Source: Ferruginibacter sp. HRS2-29 (GTDB lineage Bacteria; Bacteroidota; Bacteroidia; Chitinophagales; Chitinophagaceae). Taken from it: a stretch of DNA of 64,000 bases. Shown piece after piece: positions 8,501-17,915 of the stretch (position 1 is the first letter of the stretch; the number at the start of each line of letters is the position of its first letter). The translations under genes and the position numbers were made by a program. The stretch spans positions 124,001-188,000 of the forward strand of contig NZ_RJUB01000162.1 in assembly GCF_024343615.1 (NCBI RefSeq). The letters are read 5' to 3'. The notes beneath the pieces are model-generated. The model saw only the letters and a program-made list of their open reading frames with translations, was not told the origin of the DNA and searched no databases.

Positions 8501-9619
8501 CTATTTTACTGAAAATTTATAGAGACTTGTCTGATGATATTTTTCGCCCGGCTTTAAAATGGTGTTAGGAAACGATGGCTGGTTGGGCCCATCCGGGAAG
8601 TGTTGTGTTTCCAGGCACAAACCTGCGTGAACTACATATTTCTGACCGTTCTTCGTGTATTTCAAACTGCCATCCAGGAAGTTGCCGCTGTAGAACTGTA
8701 TGCCGGGTTCTGTAGTGAATACTTCCATCAAACGGCCGCTGGCAGGGTGATAAAGTGATGCCACCTTCTCCAGTGTTGTTCCGTTTTTATTGATCACCCA
8801 GTTGTGGTCATAACCTCCTTTTACCGAATCTATATCTTTCCCGATACGTTTGGAGGAAGTAAAATCCATCGGCGTATTTTTTACATCGGGAAGTTTGCCG
8901 GTAGGGATCAGCACATCATTTACTTCAGTGAATTTACTGGCATTCAGTTCCAGCTCATGATCGAGAATGGTAGAATCGGCGCCGGCGGATAAATTGAAAT
9001 AACAATGGTTGGTCAGGTTTACAGGCGTTGCCTTATCTGTGGTGGCGTCGTATTCTATTTTTAAAGCATTGTCTGTAGTTACCGTGTACACCACTTTTAC
9101 CGAAAGGTTCCCTGGGTAACCTTCTTCTCCATCTTTGCTGGCGTAGGTCAATTCCAGGCTGGAATCTCCGGGAAGTTTTTTGGCATCCCACACCACTTTG
9201 TCGTATCCTTTATTGCCGCCGTGCAGCGACTGGCCGTTGTTGTTGGTGGCAAGTGAATACTCTTTGCCATCGAGGGTGAATTTTCCATTAGCGATCCTGT
9301 TGCCATAGCGGCCTATAAGGCTGCCCAGGTAAGGGTTCCCGGTTTGTAAATATCCGGACAATGTATCGTAACCGAGTACCACATCCCCCTTTTTGCCATT
9401 TTTATCCGGCGTGATGATCTTTGTTACGGTGCCGCCATAATTGATGATGCTTACTTCCATTCCGGCTGCATTGGAAATGGTATATTGTTTTATTTCTTTT
9501 CCGTCGAATGTTCCATAATTTGTTTCGCTGCTCATATTTTTATTCGTTTGTTCTTTGCTGTTGCTGTTGTTGCAAGAAACTACTGCAATAGCTAAAAAAA
9601 TAATAAGGATTTGTTTCAT
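8501..9619 (-). CDS. Aldose 1-epimerase (mutarotase), lipoprotein
   Basis: About 372 residues from the chosen ATG at 9619. An in-frame ATG further upstream (9694) would overlap araD by 65 bp and bury the signal, so it is rejected. The chosen start gives a lipoprotein signal, ILIIFLAIAVVSC, with lipid-anchor Cys16, so the enzyme is probably tethered in the periplasm. GalM-family features are YGNRIANGKF, the catalytic His in LTNHCYFNLSAG and the catalytic Glu in LETQHFPDGPNQPSFP. It interconverts the anomers of aldoses released by the hydrolases before uptake. It sits 10 bp after araD and 30 bp before araA. Confidence 0.94.
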   Translation of the reverse strand: MKQILIIFLAIAVVSCNNSNSKEQTNKNMSSETNYGTFDGKEIKQYTISNAAGMEVSIINYGGTVTKIITPDKNGKKGDVVLGYDTLSGYLQTGNPYLGSLIGRYGNRIANGKFTLDGKEYSLATNNNGQSLHGGNKGYDKVVWDAKKLPGDSSLELTYASKDGEEGYPGNLSVKVVYTVTTDNALKIEYDATTDKATPVNLTNHCYFNLSAGADSTILDHELELNASKFTEVNDVLIPTGKLPDVKNTPMDFTSSKRIGKDIDSVKGGYDHNWVINKNGTTLEKVASLYHPASGRLMEVFTTEPGIQFYSGNFLDGSLKYTKNGQKYVVHAGLCLETQHFPDGPNQPSFPNTILKPGEKYHQTSLYKFSVK

Positions 9620-9629
9620 GTTTAGTTTT

Positions 9630-10331
9630 TTATGATTGTCCGTAATAAGAATCTGGGCCGTGTTTTCTTTCGAAATGTTTTTTAATGAGTGCATCTTTTA
9701 ACCTCGGCGCACCGGAATTTATTTGTTCAGTCAGGATGGCCATCCTGGCAACATATTCGAGTACTGCGCTGTTGTGTACAGCTTTTGCCGCCGTTTTGCC
9801 CCAGGTGAACGGCGCATGATTGCCGACCAATATCATTTCTACTTCTTCATAATTCATTTGCCTGGATGAAAAACAATTGATGATCTGGTGGCCGGTCTCG
9901 GACTCGTAATTGCCTTTGATCATTTCGTCGCTCATAGGCGGTGCGCAGGGAATATCGGCGGTGGTGTAATCGGCATGTGTGGTGCCAAATACAGGGATGT
10001 CCCTTTGCGCCTGGGCCCAGGCTGTGGCATACGTGCTGTGTGTATGCACGATACCCCCGATCTTATCCCAGTGTTTGAATAATACGGCATGCGTTAAAGT
10101 ATCGGAAGAAGGGCGAAGGTTTCCTTCCACCGTTTTTCCCTCAAAGTCAACGATCACCATTTTATCGGGCGATAAATTCTCGTAGGCAACGCCGCTGGGT
10201 TTGATGGCAAAAACGCCCAGGCTCCTGTCTGCTGCACTGGCATTTCCGAAAGTAAATAACACCAGGTCTAGTTTTGGCAATTGCATATTGGCTTGGTATG
10301 CTTCCTCACGGATGTGTTGGTACTTGCTCAT
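9630..10331 (-). CDS. araD: L-ribulose-5-phosphate 4-epimerase
   Basis: 233 residues, class II aldolase/epimerase fold. It converts L-ribulose 5-phosphate to D-xylulose 5-phosphate, feeding the pentose phosphate pathway. Zinc ligands are visible as His96 and His98 in IVHTHSTYATAW and His172 in GNHAPFTWG, close to positions 95, 97 and 171 of the E. coli enzyme. The substrate loop GNASA (about 29-33) is also present. Its ATG overlaps the araB stop in a four-base ATGA junction, so translation is coupled. Confidence 0.97.
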   Translation of the reverse strand: MSKYQHIREEAYQANMQLPKLDLVLFTFGNASAADRSLGVFAIKPSGVAYENLSPDKMVIVDFEGKTVEGNLRPSSDTLTHAVLFKHWDKIGGIVHTHSTYATAWAQAQRDIPVFGTTHADYTTADIPCAPPMSDEMIKGNYESETGHQIINCFSSRQMNYEEVEMILVGNHAPFTWGKTAAKAVHNSAVLEYVARMAILTEQINSGAPRLKDALIKKHFERKHGPDSYYGQS

Positions 10332-11968
10332 ATTGTTTGTTCAATAAAATTTCCTAATGATTGATATTTCAAATAACGCTGCCGGTAAAAATCGAACGTG
10401 GACGGATCGGGCATCACCGTTTTTTCAAAACCCTGGCCCATTGCCAGCATAGCATCTTCCACGGTTGCATATATTCCGGCGGCAGTAGCGGCAAACATGG
10501 CAGCGCCTAATGCGCATGTTTGTTCCGATTTATGAATACCTATCGGTTGTTCTAAAATATTTGCCATCACCTGCATGATATAAGCAGATTTTTTTGCCAC
10601 GCCGCCCAGGGCAATAATTCCTTTTACGGGAATACCTTCTTTTATAAAACGTTCAACGATTGCTTTGCTGCCGAAGCAGGTAGCTTCAACCAAAGCTTTG
10701 TATAACTGTGGGGCGTTGCTGCCGAGGTCCAGGTTACTGAAGGCACCTTTCAATTCCTGGCTGGCATCAGGTGTCCTTCTGCCGTTCAGCCAGTCTACGG
10801 CAATTACATCATCCATGTTTAATGGCAATGCTGCCGCCGCTTCATTTAATGAACCGAGTATTGAGCCGGAAATTTGCTCGCGGAGTAATTCATCTTTGAT
10901 ATTGTTCAGCGGCCATGATAAAAGGTTTTTAAACCAGGCATAAGCATCGCCGAAAGCGCTCTGGCCGGCTTCCATGCCGGTCATACCCGGAATAACGGAA
11001 CCATCCACCTGTCCGCAAATTCCTTTGATGAGTTTTCCTTTCATTTCCGCCGTGGGCGCCACCATAATGTCGCAGGTGCTGGTGCCCACGATGCGGCTTA
11101 GGTAATACGGTTCGATCTGTCCGCCCACTGCCCCCATGTGGCAATCGAAAGCGCCTACACCGATGACCACATTTTGGGGCAACGAAAGTTTGTCAGCCCA
11201 TTCCCTGGAAATCGTTCCGGCCGCTTTGTCAGAGGTAAAGGTTTCGGTGAATAATCTGTCTGTAAATCCGTCCAGCAGCGGATCAAGCGTTGCAAAAAAA
11301 TTGTTGGGCGGAAGTCCGCCAAATTCGGCAGCCCATAAAGTTTTATGTCCTGCGCTGCATACGCCGCGACGGATCTTCATCGCTCTGTTACCGCCGGTCA
11401 GTACAAACGGTATCCAGTCGCAATGTTCAACAAATGAAAATGTTTTTTTTGCAACATCCTTATCCGTTCTGAGGATATGAAGCAGTTTTGCCCAAAACCA
11501 TTCGCTGCTGTAGATACCGCCTACATATTTCAGGTAACCCTCCGGATATTTTTCTGCGTGTTTATTAATTTCTTCGGCTTCTGCGGTAGAAGTATGATCC
11601 TTCCACAAAACGAACATGGCATTGGGGTTGTCGGCAAATTCGGGCAACAAGGCGAGGGGAGTGCCCTGTTCATCTATCGCCACCGGCGACGATCCGGTAG
11701 TATCTACCGAAATGCCCACGATGTTTGCAGCTATATCTTGTCCCGCCTGTGTGATACAATCTTTGATGGTTGCTTCCAGGCCCTCCAGGTAATCAAGTGG
11801 ATGCTGACGGAACTGGTTGCCGGCGGCATTGCAATACAGTCCTTCCTTCCAGCGGGGATAATAAAATACAGAGGAACATATATCTTCACCATTCGCTGCA
11901 TTTACCAACACTGCACGTACGGAGTCTGTTCCGTAATCTACTCCTATCACATATTTGTCAGGCATCAT
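10328..11968 (-). CDS. araB: Ribulokinase
   Basis: 546 residues, FGGY family. It phosphorylates L-ribulose to L-ribulose 5-phosphate. Family features are VIGVDYGTDSVRAVLVN at the start, WKDHTS with the sugar-binding Asp, the GVGAFDCHMGAVG region and the C-terminal GGVAKKSAYIMQVMANIL and CALGAAMFAA segments. Two consecutive ATG codons (11968, 11965) are available; the first is annotated. The gene overlaps the HAD gene upstream and araD downstream by four bases each, so three genes form a tightly coupled block. Confidence 0.97.
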   Translation of the reverse strand: MMPDKYVIGVDYGTDSVRAVLVNAANGEDICSSVFYYPRWKEGLYCNAAGNQFRQHPLDYLEGLEATIKDCITQAGQDIAANIVGISVDTTGSSPVAIDEQGTPLALLPEFADNPNAMFVLWKDHTSTAEAEEINKHAEKYPEGYLKYVGGIYSSEWFWAKLLHILRTDKDVAKKTFSFVEHCDWIPFVLTGGNRAMKIRRGVCSAGHKTLWAAEFGGLPPNNFFATLDPLLDGFTDRLFTETFTSDKAAGTISREWADKLSLPQNVVIGVGAFDCHMGAVGGQIEPYYLSRIVGTSTCDIMVAPTAEMKGKLIKGICGQVDGSVIPGMTGMEAGQSAFGDAYAWFKNLLSWPLNNIKDELLREQISGSILGSLNEAAAALPLNMDDVIAVDWLNGRRTPDASQELKGAFSNLDLGSNAPQLYKALVEATCFGSKAIVERFIKEGIPVKGIIALGGVAKKSAYIMQVMANILEQPIGIHKSEQTCALGAAMFAATAAGIYATVEDAMLAMGQGFEKTVMPDPSTFDFYRQRYLKYQSLGNFIEQTI

Positions 11969-12621
11969 TTATCATTTATTTGTTGTAACAATTCCGGTGT
12001 GTAAAAATCTATGAACCGGATAATATTGGCGTCGTTGAATTCTTCCCTGGTATGCATGGTAGTGATGGCAATGCATTTCATTCCTGCACGCAGGGCGGCT
12101 TCCGTGCCTTTAGGAGAATCTTCAAATACCAGGCAGTCGGCAGGACCAACGTTTAACTTCGCGGCGCATTTAATAAATGTTTCAGGATCGGGTTTGCTGT
12201 TCACCACATCTTCGGCGCCCACTACAGCATCTAAATAATGCCGGATGTTCAATCCGTCCAATACAAAATCGACGTTGTAGAGAATGGCCGCGGAACCGAT
12301 CGCCATTTTGATCCCGGCCTCTTTACTCTCTTTTAAAAATTCTTCCAGTCCTTCTATCAGTTTTAAGTGCGGGCGGTAATTTTCCTGGTAGGCTGTTTCT
12401 TTTTCCAGGCTCATCCGGTTTTTATCTTCCTCATTATAATGACCAGGAAAAATACGTTCGAGCAGTTCGTTGTTTTTTCCGTAACACTGCATTTTTGTTT
12501 CGTGTTCTGTAATAGGAAATCCCAGGTCATTTAATATCCTGTGCCATGCCATGATGTGATACTGCATATCGTCGATCATGGTTCCATTGAGATCGAATAA
12601 AAAAGCTTTAAACTTGTTCAT
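11965..12621 (-). CDS. HAD-superfamily sugar phosphatase or phosphomutase-like protein with Asn in place of the second catalytic Asp
   Basis: 218 residues with the layout of beta-phosphoglucomutase-like HAD enzymes: motif I FLFDLNGTMID (Asp10), cap domain from about 15 to 90, motif II Ser110 in AIGSAA, motif III Lys143 in NSKPDPETF and motif IV Glu167-Asp168 in VFEDSPKG. Motif I normally reads DxDGT. Here the second Asp, the general acid/base (Asp10 in Lactococcus beta-phosphoglucomutase), is Asn12, encoded by AAT. The nucleophile is kept. It is coupled to araB by an ATGA overlap, so it probably acts on a sugar phosphate arising in pentose metabolism, perhaps as damage control (inference). 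The activity cannot be assigned. Confidence 0.85.
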   Translation of the reverse strand: MNKFKAFLFDLNGTMIDDMQYHIMAWHRILNDLGFPITEHETKMQCYGKNNELLERIFPGHYNEEDKNRMSLEKETAYQENYRPHLKLIEGLEEFLKESKEAGIKMAIGSAAILYNVDFVLDGLNIRHYLDAVVGAEDVVNSKPDPETFIKCAAKLNVGPADCLVFEDSPKGTEAALRAGMKCIAITTMHTREEFNDANIIRFIDFYTPELLQQINDK

Positions 12622-12661
12622 AGTTGATTTGAATATGGTCGTTGTTTTTTGGTTGATTATT

Positions 12662-15292
12662 TCACAGTGTTTGAAGCATTTTAGTTACTACATTACTGGT
12701 GGTACTATTTTTCACGCCGGGCTGCCCGCCGCCCACGCTGATGGCGATCTTTCCTTTCAATGGCTTCAGCAATCCGTTTACATCTACTACAGACAAGTCA
12801 TCTGCCGTCAAACTGAAATCTACTTTTTTGCTTTCACCTGCTTTCAATGAAATCCTTTGGAATCCTTTCAGTGATCTGAGAGGAGAGCGGATGCCGGTAT
12901 TTTGGTTGGCTACATATAGTTCTACCACTTCTTCACCATCTTTTTTGCCGGTGTTGGTAACCTGTACACTTACGGAAACGCTTTTGCCCGCTTTGATCGT
13001 TGCAGGAACCAGCAGGTTGTCATATTGGAAAGTGGTATAACTTAATCCATAACCAAAAGGATACAACGCATCGCCTTTAAAATAACGGTACGTGCGGTTG
13101 GCCATTGAATAATTGCTGAAGCCTGCGAGATCGTTATCCGATCTGTAAAAAGTTACCGGCAGTCGGCCGGCAGGGTTATAATCCCCGAACAATACATCGG
13201 CGAGAGCAGTACCTGCAGACTGTCCGCCGTACCATGCGTTTACGATGGCAGGTATGTTTTCTGCTTCCCATGGAGTGGCGATGGCGCTGCCTGTCATCAT
13301 TACAAATACAACGGGTTTACCAGTTGTATTCAGCTTTTTCATCAGTTCCGTCTGAACGGCGGGTAACATGATCGATGTCCGGTCGCCACCGTTAAACCCC
13401 GGGAAATTGACCTGCATTTCTTCGCCTTCCAATTGCGGCGAAATGCCACCGATGAAGAGGTAGGCATCGGCATCATTGGTGCGTTCGAGCAATTTTTTGT
13501 AATCCGTTTGCTCAAAGTTCCCGGTACTCAACCGTACGTTCGATTTTCCTTCACCCTGGAAATATTCCAGCACAATTTTATACACGGCATCTTTTGCGGT
13601 GGGCATTTTATACGTTTTGGCGCCCCAGCGGTTGCGTTGCCAGGCATTCACTACTTCTTTATCATCTATCAACAAACGGTAGCCATCATCGGCTTCTATT
13701 TCAAAGGTCATGTCACCATCTTTTGCAGCGGTGAAATTGGTGGTATACCTCGCCGAAAAATTGGCGGCTTTGATGTCAGCAATTACGTTTTGCCCTTCCT
13801 GCCAGAAATGATCCACTTTGTTTTCTGTTCTTACTGCAGCCGGTTCGCCTTTCAGGTCTTTGTTGCTGAAATATTCGGCTTTAAAACCTGGTTTGCCGTC
13901 GTAGGAACACTGGTTGCCTATATCCGTGTAAGTAAGCAGAATATCGTTGGTATAGTTGACCGCCTGTTCGTACACCACTTCTGTATTGTTACCCAGTTTC
14001 TTTTTAATGCCTGCCAGTGCAGTCACAATTTCCGAAGGTGTTCCGTTATAATTTCCCAACACCGCAATAGCGTTATCTGCATTAGGGCCGAGTACAACGA
14101 TTTTTTTAATGGTCTTGCTAAGGGGCAATGTGTTCTTATCATTTTTCAACAAGACAATCGACTGCTGTGCCATCTTCAACGAATGCGCTTTGTGTTCGGC
14201 GCTTTCTAAAACGGAAGCAGGCGTTTGCGCATATTTAACCATGGCTGACGGATCGAACATACCGAGCCGGTAGCGGATCATGAAGAGCCGCCTCAATGAA
14301 ATATCGAGTTGCTGTTCTGTGATCAGTTTGTTTTTCACGGCGTTTACCAATGTGGTGTATACCGCTTGTCCGCATTCCACATCGGTTCCGTGCATTACGG
14401 CATCCACTGCCGACATGGTGGCATCGGGATGTGTTTTGTGATATCTGTAAAAATCATCGATCGCCCAGCAGTCGGATGTTACATAACCGGTAAATTTCCA
14501 TTGTTTGCGAAGGATGTCGTTCATCAGCAGATCGTTGCCGCAACAAGGTTGTGTGTTGAGGGCATTGTAAGCGCACATTACCCCTGCAACTTTTGCATTT
14601 ACAATTAATTCTTTGAATGCCGGCAGGTAAGTATCCCAGAGGTCGTAAGTGGATGGATCGAAATTATCTACGTGCCTGGATGGTTCCGGCCCGCTGTGCA
14701 CGGCAAAATGTTTTGCGCAGGCAGCAGCTTTTAAATATTTAGGATCGTCTCCCTGCAAGCCGTGTACAAACGAACGCCCGAGCATGGCGGTAAGAAAAGG
14801 ATCTTCACCGTACGTTTCCTGTCCCCGGCCCCAACGCGGATCACGAAAAATATTGATGTTAGGTGTCCAATAGGTCAGGCCGAGATAACGTTCATTCGTC
14901 CTGCCGGATTCTACCGCTTTGTTGTAAATAGCCCTGCCTTCCATTGCCGAATAATCGGCCATACGTGTCAGGGAATTGGTATCCCAGGTGGCAGCCATGC
15001 CAATAGCCTGAGGATAAACGGTCACTTTGTAAGGAGTTCTTGCAACACCGTGTAGTACTTCATTCCACCAGTCGTACGCCAGTATGCCAAGCCGTGGAAT
15101 GGCTGGCGCGGAATTGAGCATCTGGACCACTTTTTCTTCCAGGGTAAGGCGGCTCACCAGGTCGTTCACCCGTTGTTCAAAAGAAAGTCTGGTGTTCCAC
15201 ATCGGGAATGTCCGGTAATCTGTCTGGGCATAATTATTTTTAGCAAACAATAAGGCAACAGCCAACAGGCATCCTTTAAAAATTTTATTCAT
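12662..15292 (-). CDS. GH3 beta-glycosidase with PA14 domain, probable beta-xylosidase
   Basis: 876 residues from ATG 15292; an in-frame TTG two codons upstream is less likely. A Sec signal ends at NNYAQ. The GH3 N-terminal TIM barrel covers about 30-350, with RDPRWGRGQETYGEDP, KHFAVHSGPE and the nucleophile Asp274 in GYVTSDCWAI. The second GH3 domain is interrupted by a PA14 domain (about 465-605, GFKAEYFSNKDLKG to NVRLSTG), and a fibronectin-III-like domain ends the protein. PA14 insertions occur in many GH3 enzymes and can shape the active site. It likely removes xylose from xylo-oligosaccharides in the periplasm. It is co-directional with GH115 24-30 bp upstream. A second PA14-GH3 lies at 58819. 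Glucosidase activity is an alternative. Confidence 0.93.
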   Translation of the reverse strand: MNKIFKGCLLAVALLFAKNNYAQTDYRTFPMWNTRLSFEQRVNDLVSRLTLEEKVVQMLNSAPAIPRLGILAYDWWNEVLHGVARTPYKVTVYPQAIGMAATWDTNSLTRMADYSAMEGRAIYNKAVESGRTNERYLGLTYWTPNINIFRDPRWGRGQETYGEDPFLTAMLGRSFVHGLQGDDPKYLKAAACAKHFAVHSGPEPSRHVDNFDPSTYDLWDTYLPAFKELIVNAKVAGVMCAYNALNTQPCCGNDLLMNDILRKQWKFTGYVTSDCWAIDDFYRYHKTHPDATMSAVDAVMHGTDVECGQAVYTTLVNAVKNKLITEQQLDISLRRLFMIRYRLGMFDPSAMVKYAQTPASVLESAEHKAHSLKMAQQSIVLLKNDKNTLPLSKTIKKIVVLGPNADNAIAVLGNYNGTPSEIVTALAGIKKKLGNNTEVVYEQAVNYTNDILLTYTDIGNQCSYDGKPGFKAEYFSNKDLKGEPAAVRTENKVDHFWQEGQNVIADIKAANFSARYTTNFTAAKDGDMTFEIEADDGYRLLIDDKEVVNAWQRNRWGAKTYKMPTAKDAVYKIVLEYFQGEGKSNVRLSTGNFEQTDYKKLLERTNDADAYLFIGGISPQLEGEEMQVNFPGFNGGDRTSIMLPAVQTELMKKLNTTGKPVVFVMMTGSAIATPWEAENIPAIVNAWYGGQSAGTALADVLFGDYNPAGRLPVTFYRSDNDLAGFSNYSMANRTYRYFKGDALYPFGYGLSYTTFQYDNLLVPATIKAGKSVSVSVQVTNTGKKDGEEVVELYVANQNTGIRSPLRSLKGFQRISLKAGESKKVDFSLTADDLSVVDVNGLLKPLKGKIAISVGGGQPGVKNSTTSNVVTKMLQTL

Positions 15293-15322
15293 GATCAATT
15301 ATTTTATAATCAGTCAAAAAAA

Positions 15323-17860
15323 TCATTTCACTATTGTTTCCGGCGGGCCGAGATAACTTTGTTTTACATCACCAAAATCGATCACCAGTTTTTGCAACAC
15401 CACACCGGCATCCACCATCCAGTATTTTACCACGTGCCTGCCAGGTTGCAAAATTTTATGTGCGGTTGTTTTTATAATGATATTTTCTCCCACCCATTTG
15501 TTCCAGATACCGGCACCGGAGTTTTTACCTTCTTTGTTGATCCCCATTATTTGCGGAAGTTCATCATCTATCGAAACTGCATACTGTAAACCGGTTTCGC
15601 TGTTGTGAAAATTAAGGGTAGGGGAGAACCAGGCATGCAATTTCAGGCTGTCTTTGCTGTAACAATAAAATACATATTCCACGTTTGGCCCATTCGCGCC
15701 TGGTTTTTGGCTGGTGGCCGTTACCGGGAAAGTAGTTATTGCCGAACCTGTTCTGCCAAGGTCGGGCAACACGGCCCATGTAATCCCATTAGTATTATTT
15801 GCTTTGGAAAAATGGGATGCGTCTATTGAAACACCGTGATTTTCCCTTTCATAAAAAACATTTCCATTTACACCTGCGGGTACAACAGCCGATCTTTCAT
15901 CGGGTGATACTTCGGGGGGCATGTTGACGATGGAATCCTGGGGTACATATTTCACTTCCGGCATTTTTTGCCTGTTGGGTTGTTGCCAGTAAGTGTACCC
16001 GATATGTGTCTGGTCCATCATGTGGTTCCATTTGCCATTGTTCAACTGGTTGTATTGCAGAGATATCAAAGAATCATTTTCATACAACTGTTTCACTTTA
16101 TCCGCATAAGCATTGGCAACAGCATACTTGTTTTTGTAGGCTTTTTTATTAAGGGCAACATTATAATACAATTCATTCAGGTTGGCACATGCTTTTACAG
16201 GATGTAACACCAGCTGAAAAAAAGCATCCCGGTACTCAGCCGGCAACAGGGCGTTTATATTTTCTGCTTTCGACAATAGTTCGTTGTATTCTTTTACCAC
16301 CGAGGCTGCTTCATTATAATTGTCAAGGCTGTAGGTATTGGCATCGAGCATCTCGGGTTTTCTTCTGCCGTTTATTTTGGAATAGGCCGAAATGATGGAG
16401 GCAATTTCTTTGGCATGTACGTTACCAAACTGTTTGGCAGCCCACTGTTCGGCATATTTTTTTATATCTGCTGCTGATATTTTATCGGGGTTCCAGGCAT
16501 AATCCAGGAAGAAGGAGATCGGGAATTCCATAGGTTTTATATCACCCACATTTACGATCCAGATGTTTCGTACATTATGCTCATAAGCGAGGTGCATCTG
16601 TTCCCATACTCTCGGAATGGGGTTTGTATTGAGCCATTTGTAATTTCTGGGTCCGCCTACATAATCGAAATGGTAATAAATACCGTAGCCACCTTTGCGT
16701 ACCTTTTCACCAGGCCGTGGAAGTTTGCGGATATTTCCCCAGTTGTCATCACATAACAGCAACGTTACATCATCCGGCACCCGCATACCTTTGTCGTAAT
16801 AATCCTGCACTTCTTTGTATAATGCCCACAGCTGCGGTGTTTCAGCGGCAGGGCGCTGCGTTACCTCTTCCAGGATGCGGCGTTGGTCCTTCACGATCCT
16901 TTCGAGCAATGTTGTGGCGGTGCCTTCGGTCATCGGTTTATCTCCATCACCTCTCATACCAATGGTGATGATGCTTTCGTGATGGCCCATATTTTCTATT
17001 CCCTTTTTCCAGAATGATCTGAGTACAACTTCATTGCTGTCGTAATCCCATTTTCCCGTGCCATATCTTTTCCATTCCTGTTGTGAGCGCAACATGGGCT
17101 CATGGTGCGAAGTGCCCATTACAATTCCCCATTCATCGGCTTTTACAGGATTGAGTGTATCGTCATCGTTAAAAGCATTACCCCACATGGCGGGCCACAG
17201 GTAATTCCCTTTAAGCCTCAGTATGAGTTCAAAAACTTTTTCATATACCTGGTGGTTTACGCCACCGAATTTTTCTTTTGTCCAGCCCGAAAATGCGGGG
17301 GCCTCATCATTGATAAAAATGCCGCGGTACTTGACTTTTGGCGCATCGCTGATGATCGCTTTTGTATTGATATAAAGTGACGATTGTTTTTTTACAGGAA
17401 CATCGGCCCACCAATACCACGGAGAAACGCCTATCTGCCTTGATAATTCAAATACACCGTAGGCCGTTCCGCGGCGGTCGCTGCCGGCGATGATGAGATT
17501 GTTTTCAACAGTCCTGATCTCGTAGGCTTCCCACTTGTTTTTTAATGATGTTCCAACCGGCTTATTCCTGGCTGCAAGCTTTTGCAGGATGCCGGAATTG
17601 TTGATGGAACCGATGATAATATTATTTTTCGTTGATGGGGACAGGGAATAAAGGATCTGGATTTTTTTTCCGGTTACGGCCTGAATGTCCTGCTGTAATA
17701 ATTCAGCTGATTTTTTAACCAGGGGAAGATCATTTTTATCAATGACGATAGAGGCAGTGGACAGATCAAAATTTGTTTTACCCACCGATATCAGTTGCGC
17801 TACACTTTTGGTAGTATTCAGCGCAAGCAGCAACGCAAGAACAATCAGATTTTTTATCAT
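15323..17860 (-). CDS. GH115 xylan alpha-1,2-glucuronidase
   Basis: 845 residues from ATG 17860; the seven codons upstream begin with TTG and are not needed for the signal peptide (LIVLALLLALNTTKSVAQ). GH115 hallmarks are GTAYGVFELSRQIGVSPWYWWADVPVKK-like sequence near 140-165 and RGIFINDEAPAFSGWTKEKFGG near 180. Further on come NYLWPAMWGNAFNDDD and MGTSHHEPM. A C-terminal beta-sandwich domain follows after about 660. GH115 enzymes remove (4-O-methyl)glucuronate from internal and terminal positions of glucuronoxylan, unlike GH67, which acts on terminal residues; both are present in this window. The exported enzyme probably works in the periplasm or at the surface. It follows an SDR gene and precedes GH3. 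Confidence 0.95.
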   Translation of the reverse strand: MIKNLIVLALLLALNTTKSVAQLISVGKTNFDLSTASIVIDKNDLPLVKKSAELLQQDIQAVTGKKIQILYSLSPSTKNNIIIGSINNSGILQKLAARNKPVGTSLKNKWEAYEIRTVENNLIIAGSDRRGTAYGVFELSRQIGVSPWYWWADVPVKKQSSLYINTKAIISDAPKVKYRGIFINDEAPAFSGWTKEKFGGVNHQVYEKVFELILRLKGNYLWPAMWGNAFNDDDTLNPVKADEWGIVMGTSHHEPMLRSQQEWKRYGTGKWDYDSNEVVLRSFWKKGIENMGHHESIITIGMRGDGDKPMTEGTATTLLERIVKDQRRILEEVTQRPAAETPQLWALYKEVQDYYDKGMRVPDDVTLLLCDDNWGNIRKLPRPGEKVRKGGYGIYYHFDYVGGPRNYKWLNTNPIPRVWEQMHLAYEHNVRNIWIVNVGDIKPMEFPISFFLDYAWNPDKISAADIKKYAEQWAAKQFGNVHAKEIASIISAYSKINGRRKPEMLDANTYSLDNYNEAASVVKEYNELLSKAENINALLPAEYRDAFFQLVLHPVKACANLNELYYNVALNKKAYKNKYAVANAYADKVKQLYENDSLISLQYNQLNNGKWNHMMDQTHIGYTYWQQPNRQKMPEVKYVPQDSIVNMPPEVSPDERSAVVPAGVNGNVFYERENHGVSIDASHFSKANNTNGITWAVLPDLGRTGSAITTFPVTATSQKPGANGPNVEYVFYCYSKDSLKLHAWFSPTLNFHNSETGLQYAVSIDDELPQIMGINKEGKNSGAGIWNKWVGENIIIKTTAHKILQPGRHVVKYWMVDAGVVLQKLVIDFGDVKQSYLGPPETIVK

Positions 17861-17915
17861 AATAAAATAAAGGCATTTCAAAAAAGTAAGTGGTTAAACC
17901 TGCTTTTGTTGGTGA

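Noticed and set aside
9620..9694. N-terminal extension of the aldose epimerase
   Set aside because: It would overlap araD by 65 bp and place 25 residues before a clear lipoprotein signal; the ATG at 9619 is better.
13433..14209. 258-codon plus-strand ORF
   Set aside because: It is fully antisense to the GH3 gene at 12662 and its sequence shows no protein family; it is a shadow of coding bias.
17861..17881. TTG-started extension of the GH115 gene
   Set aside because: The ATG at 17860 directly precedes a complete signal peptide; the seven extra codons add nothing.
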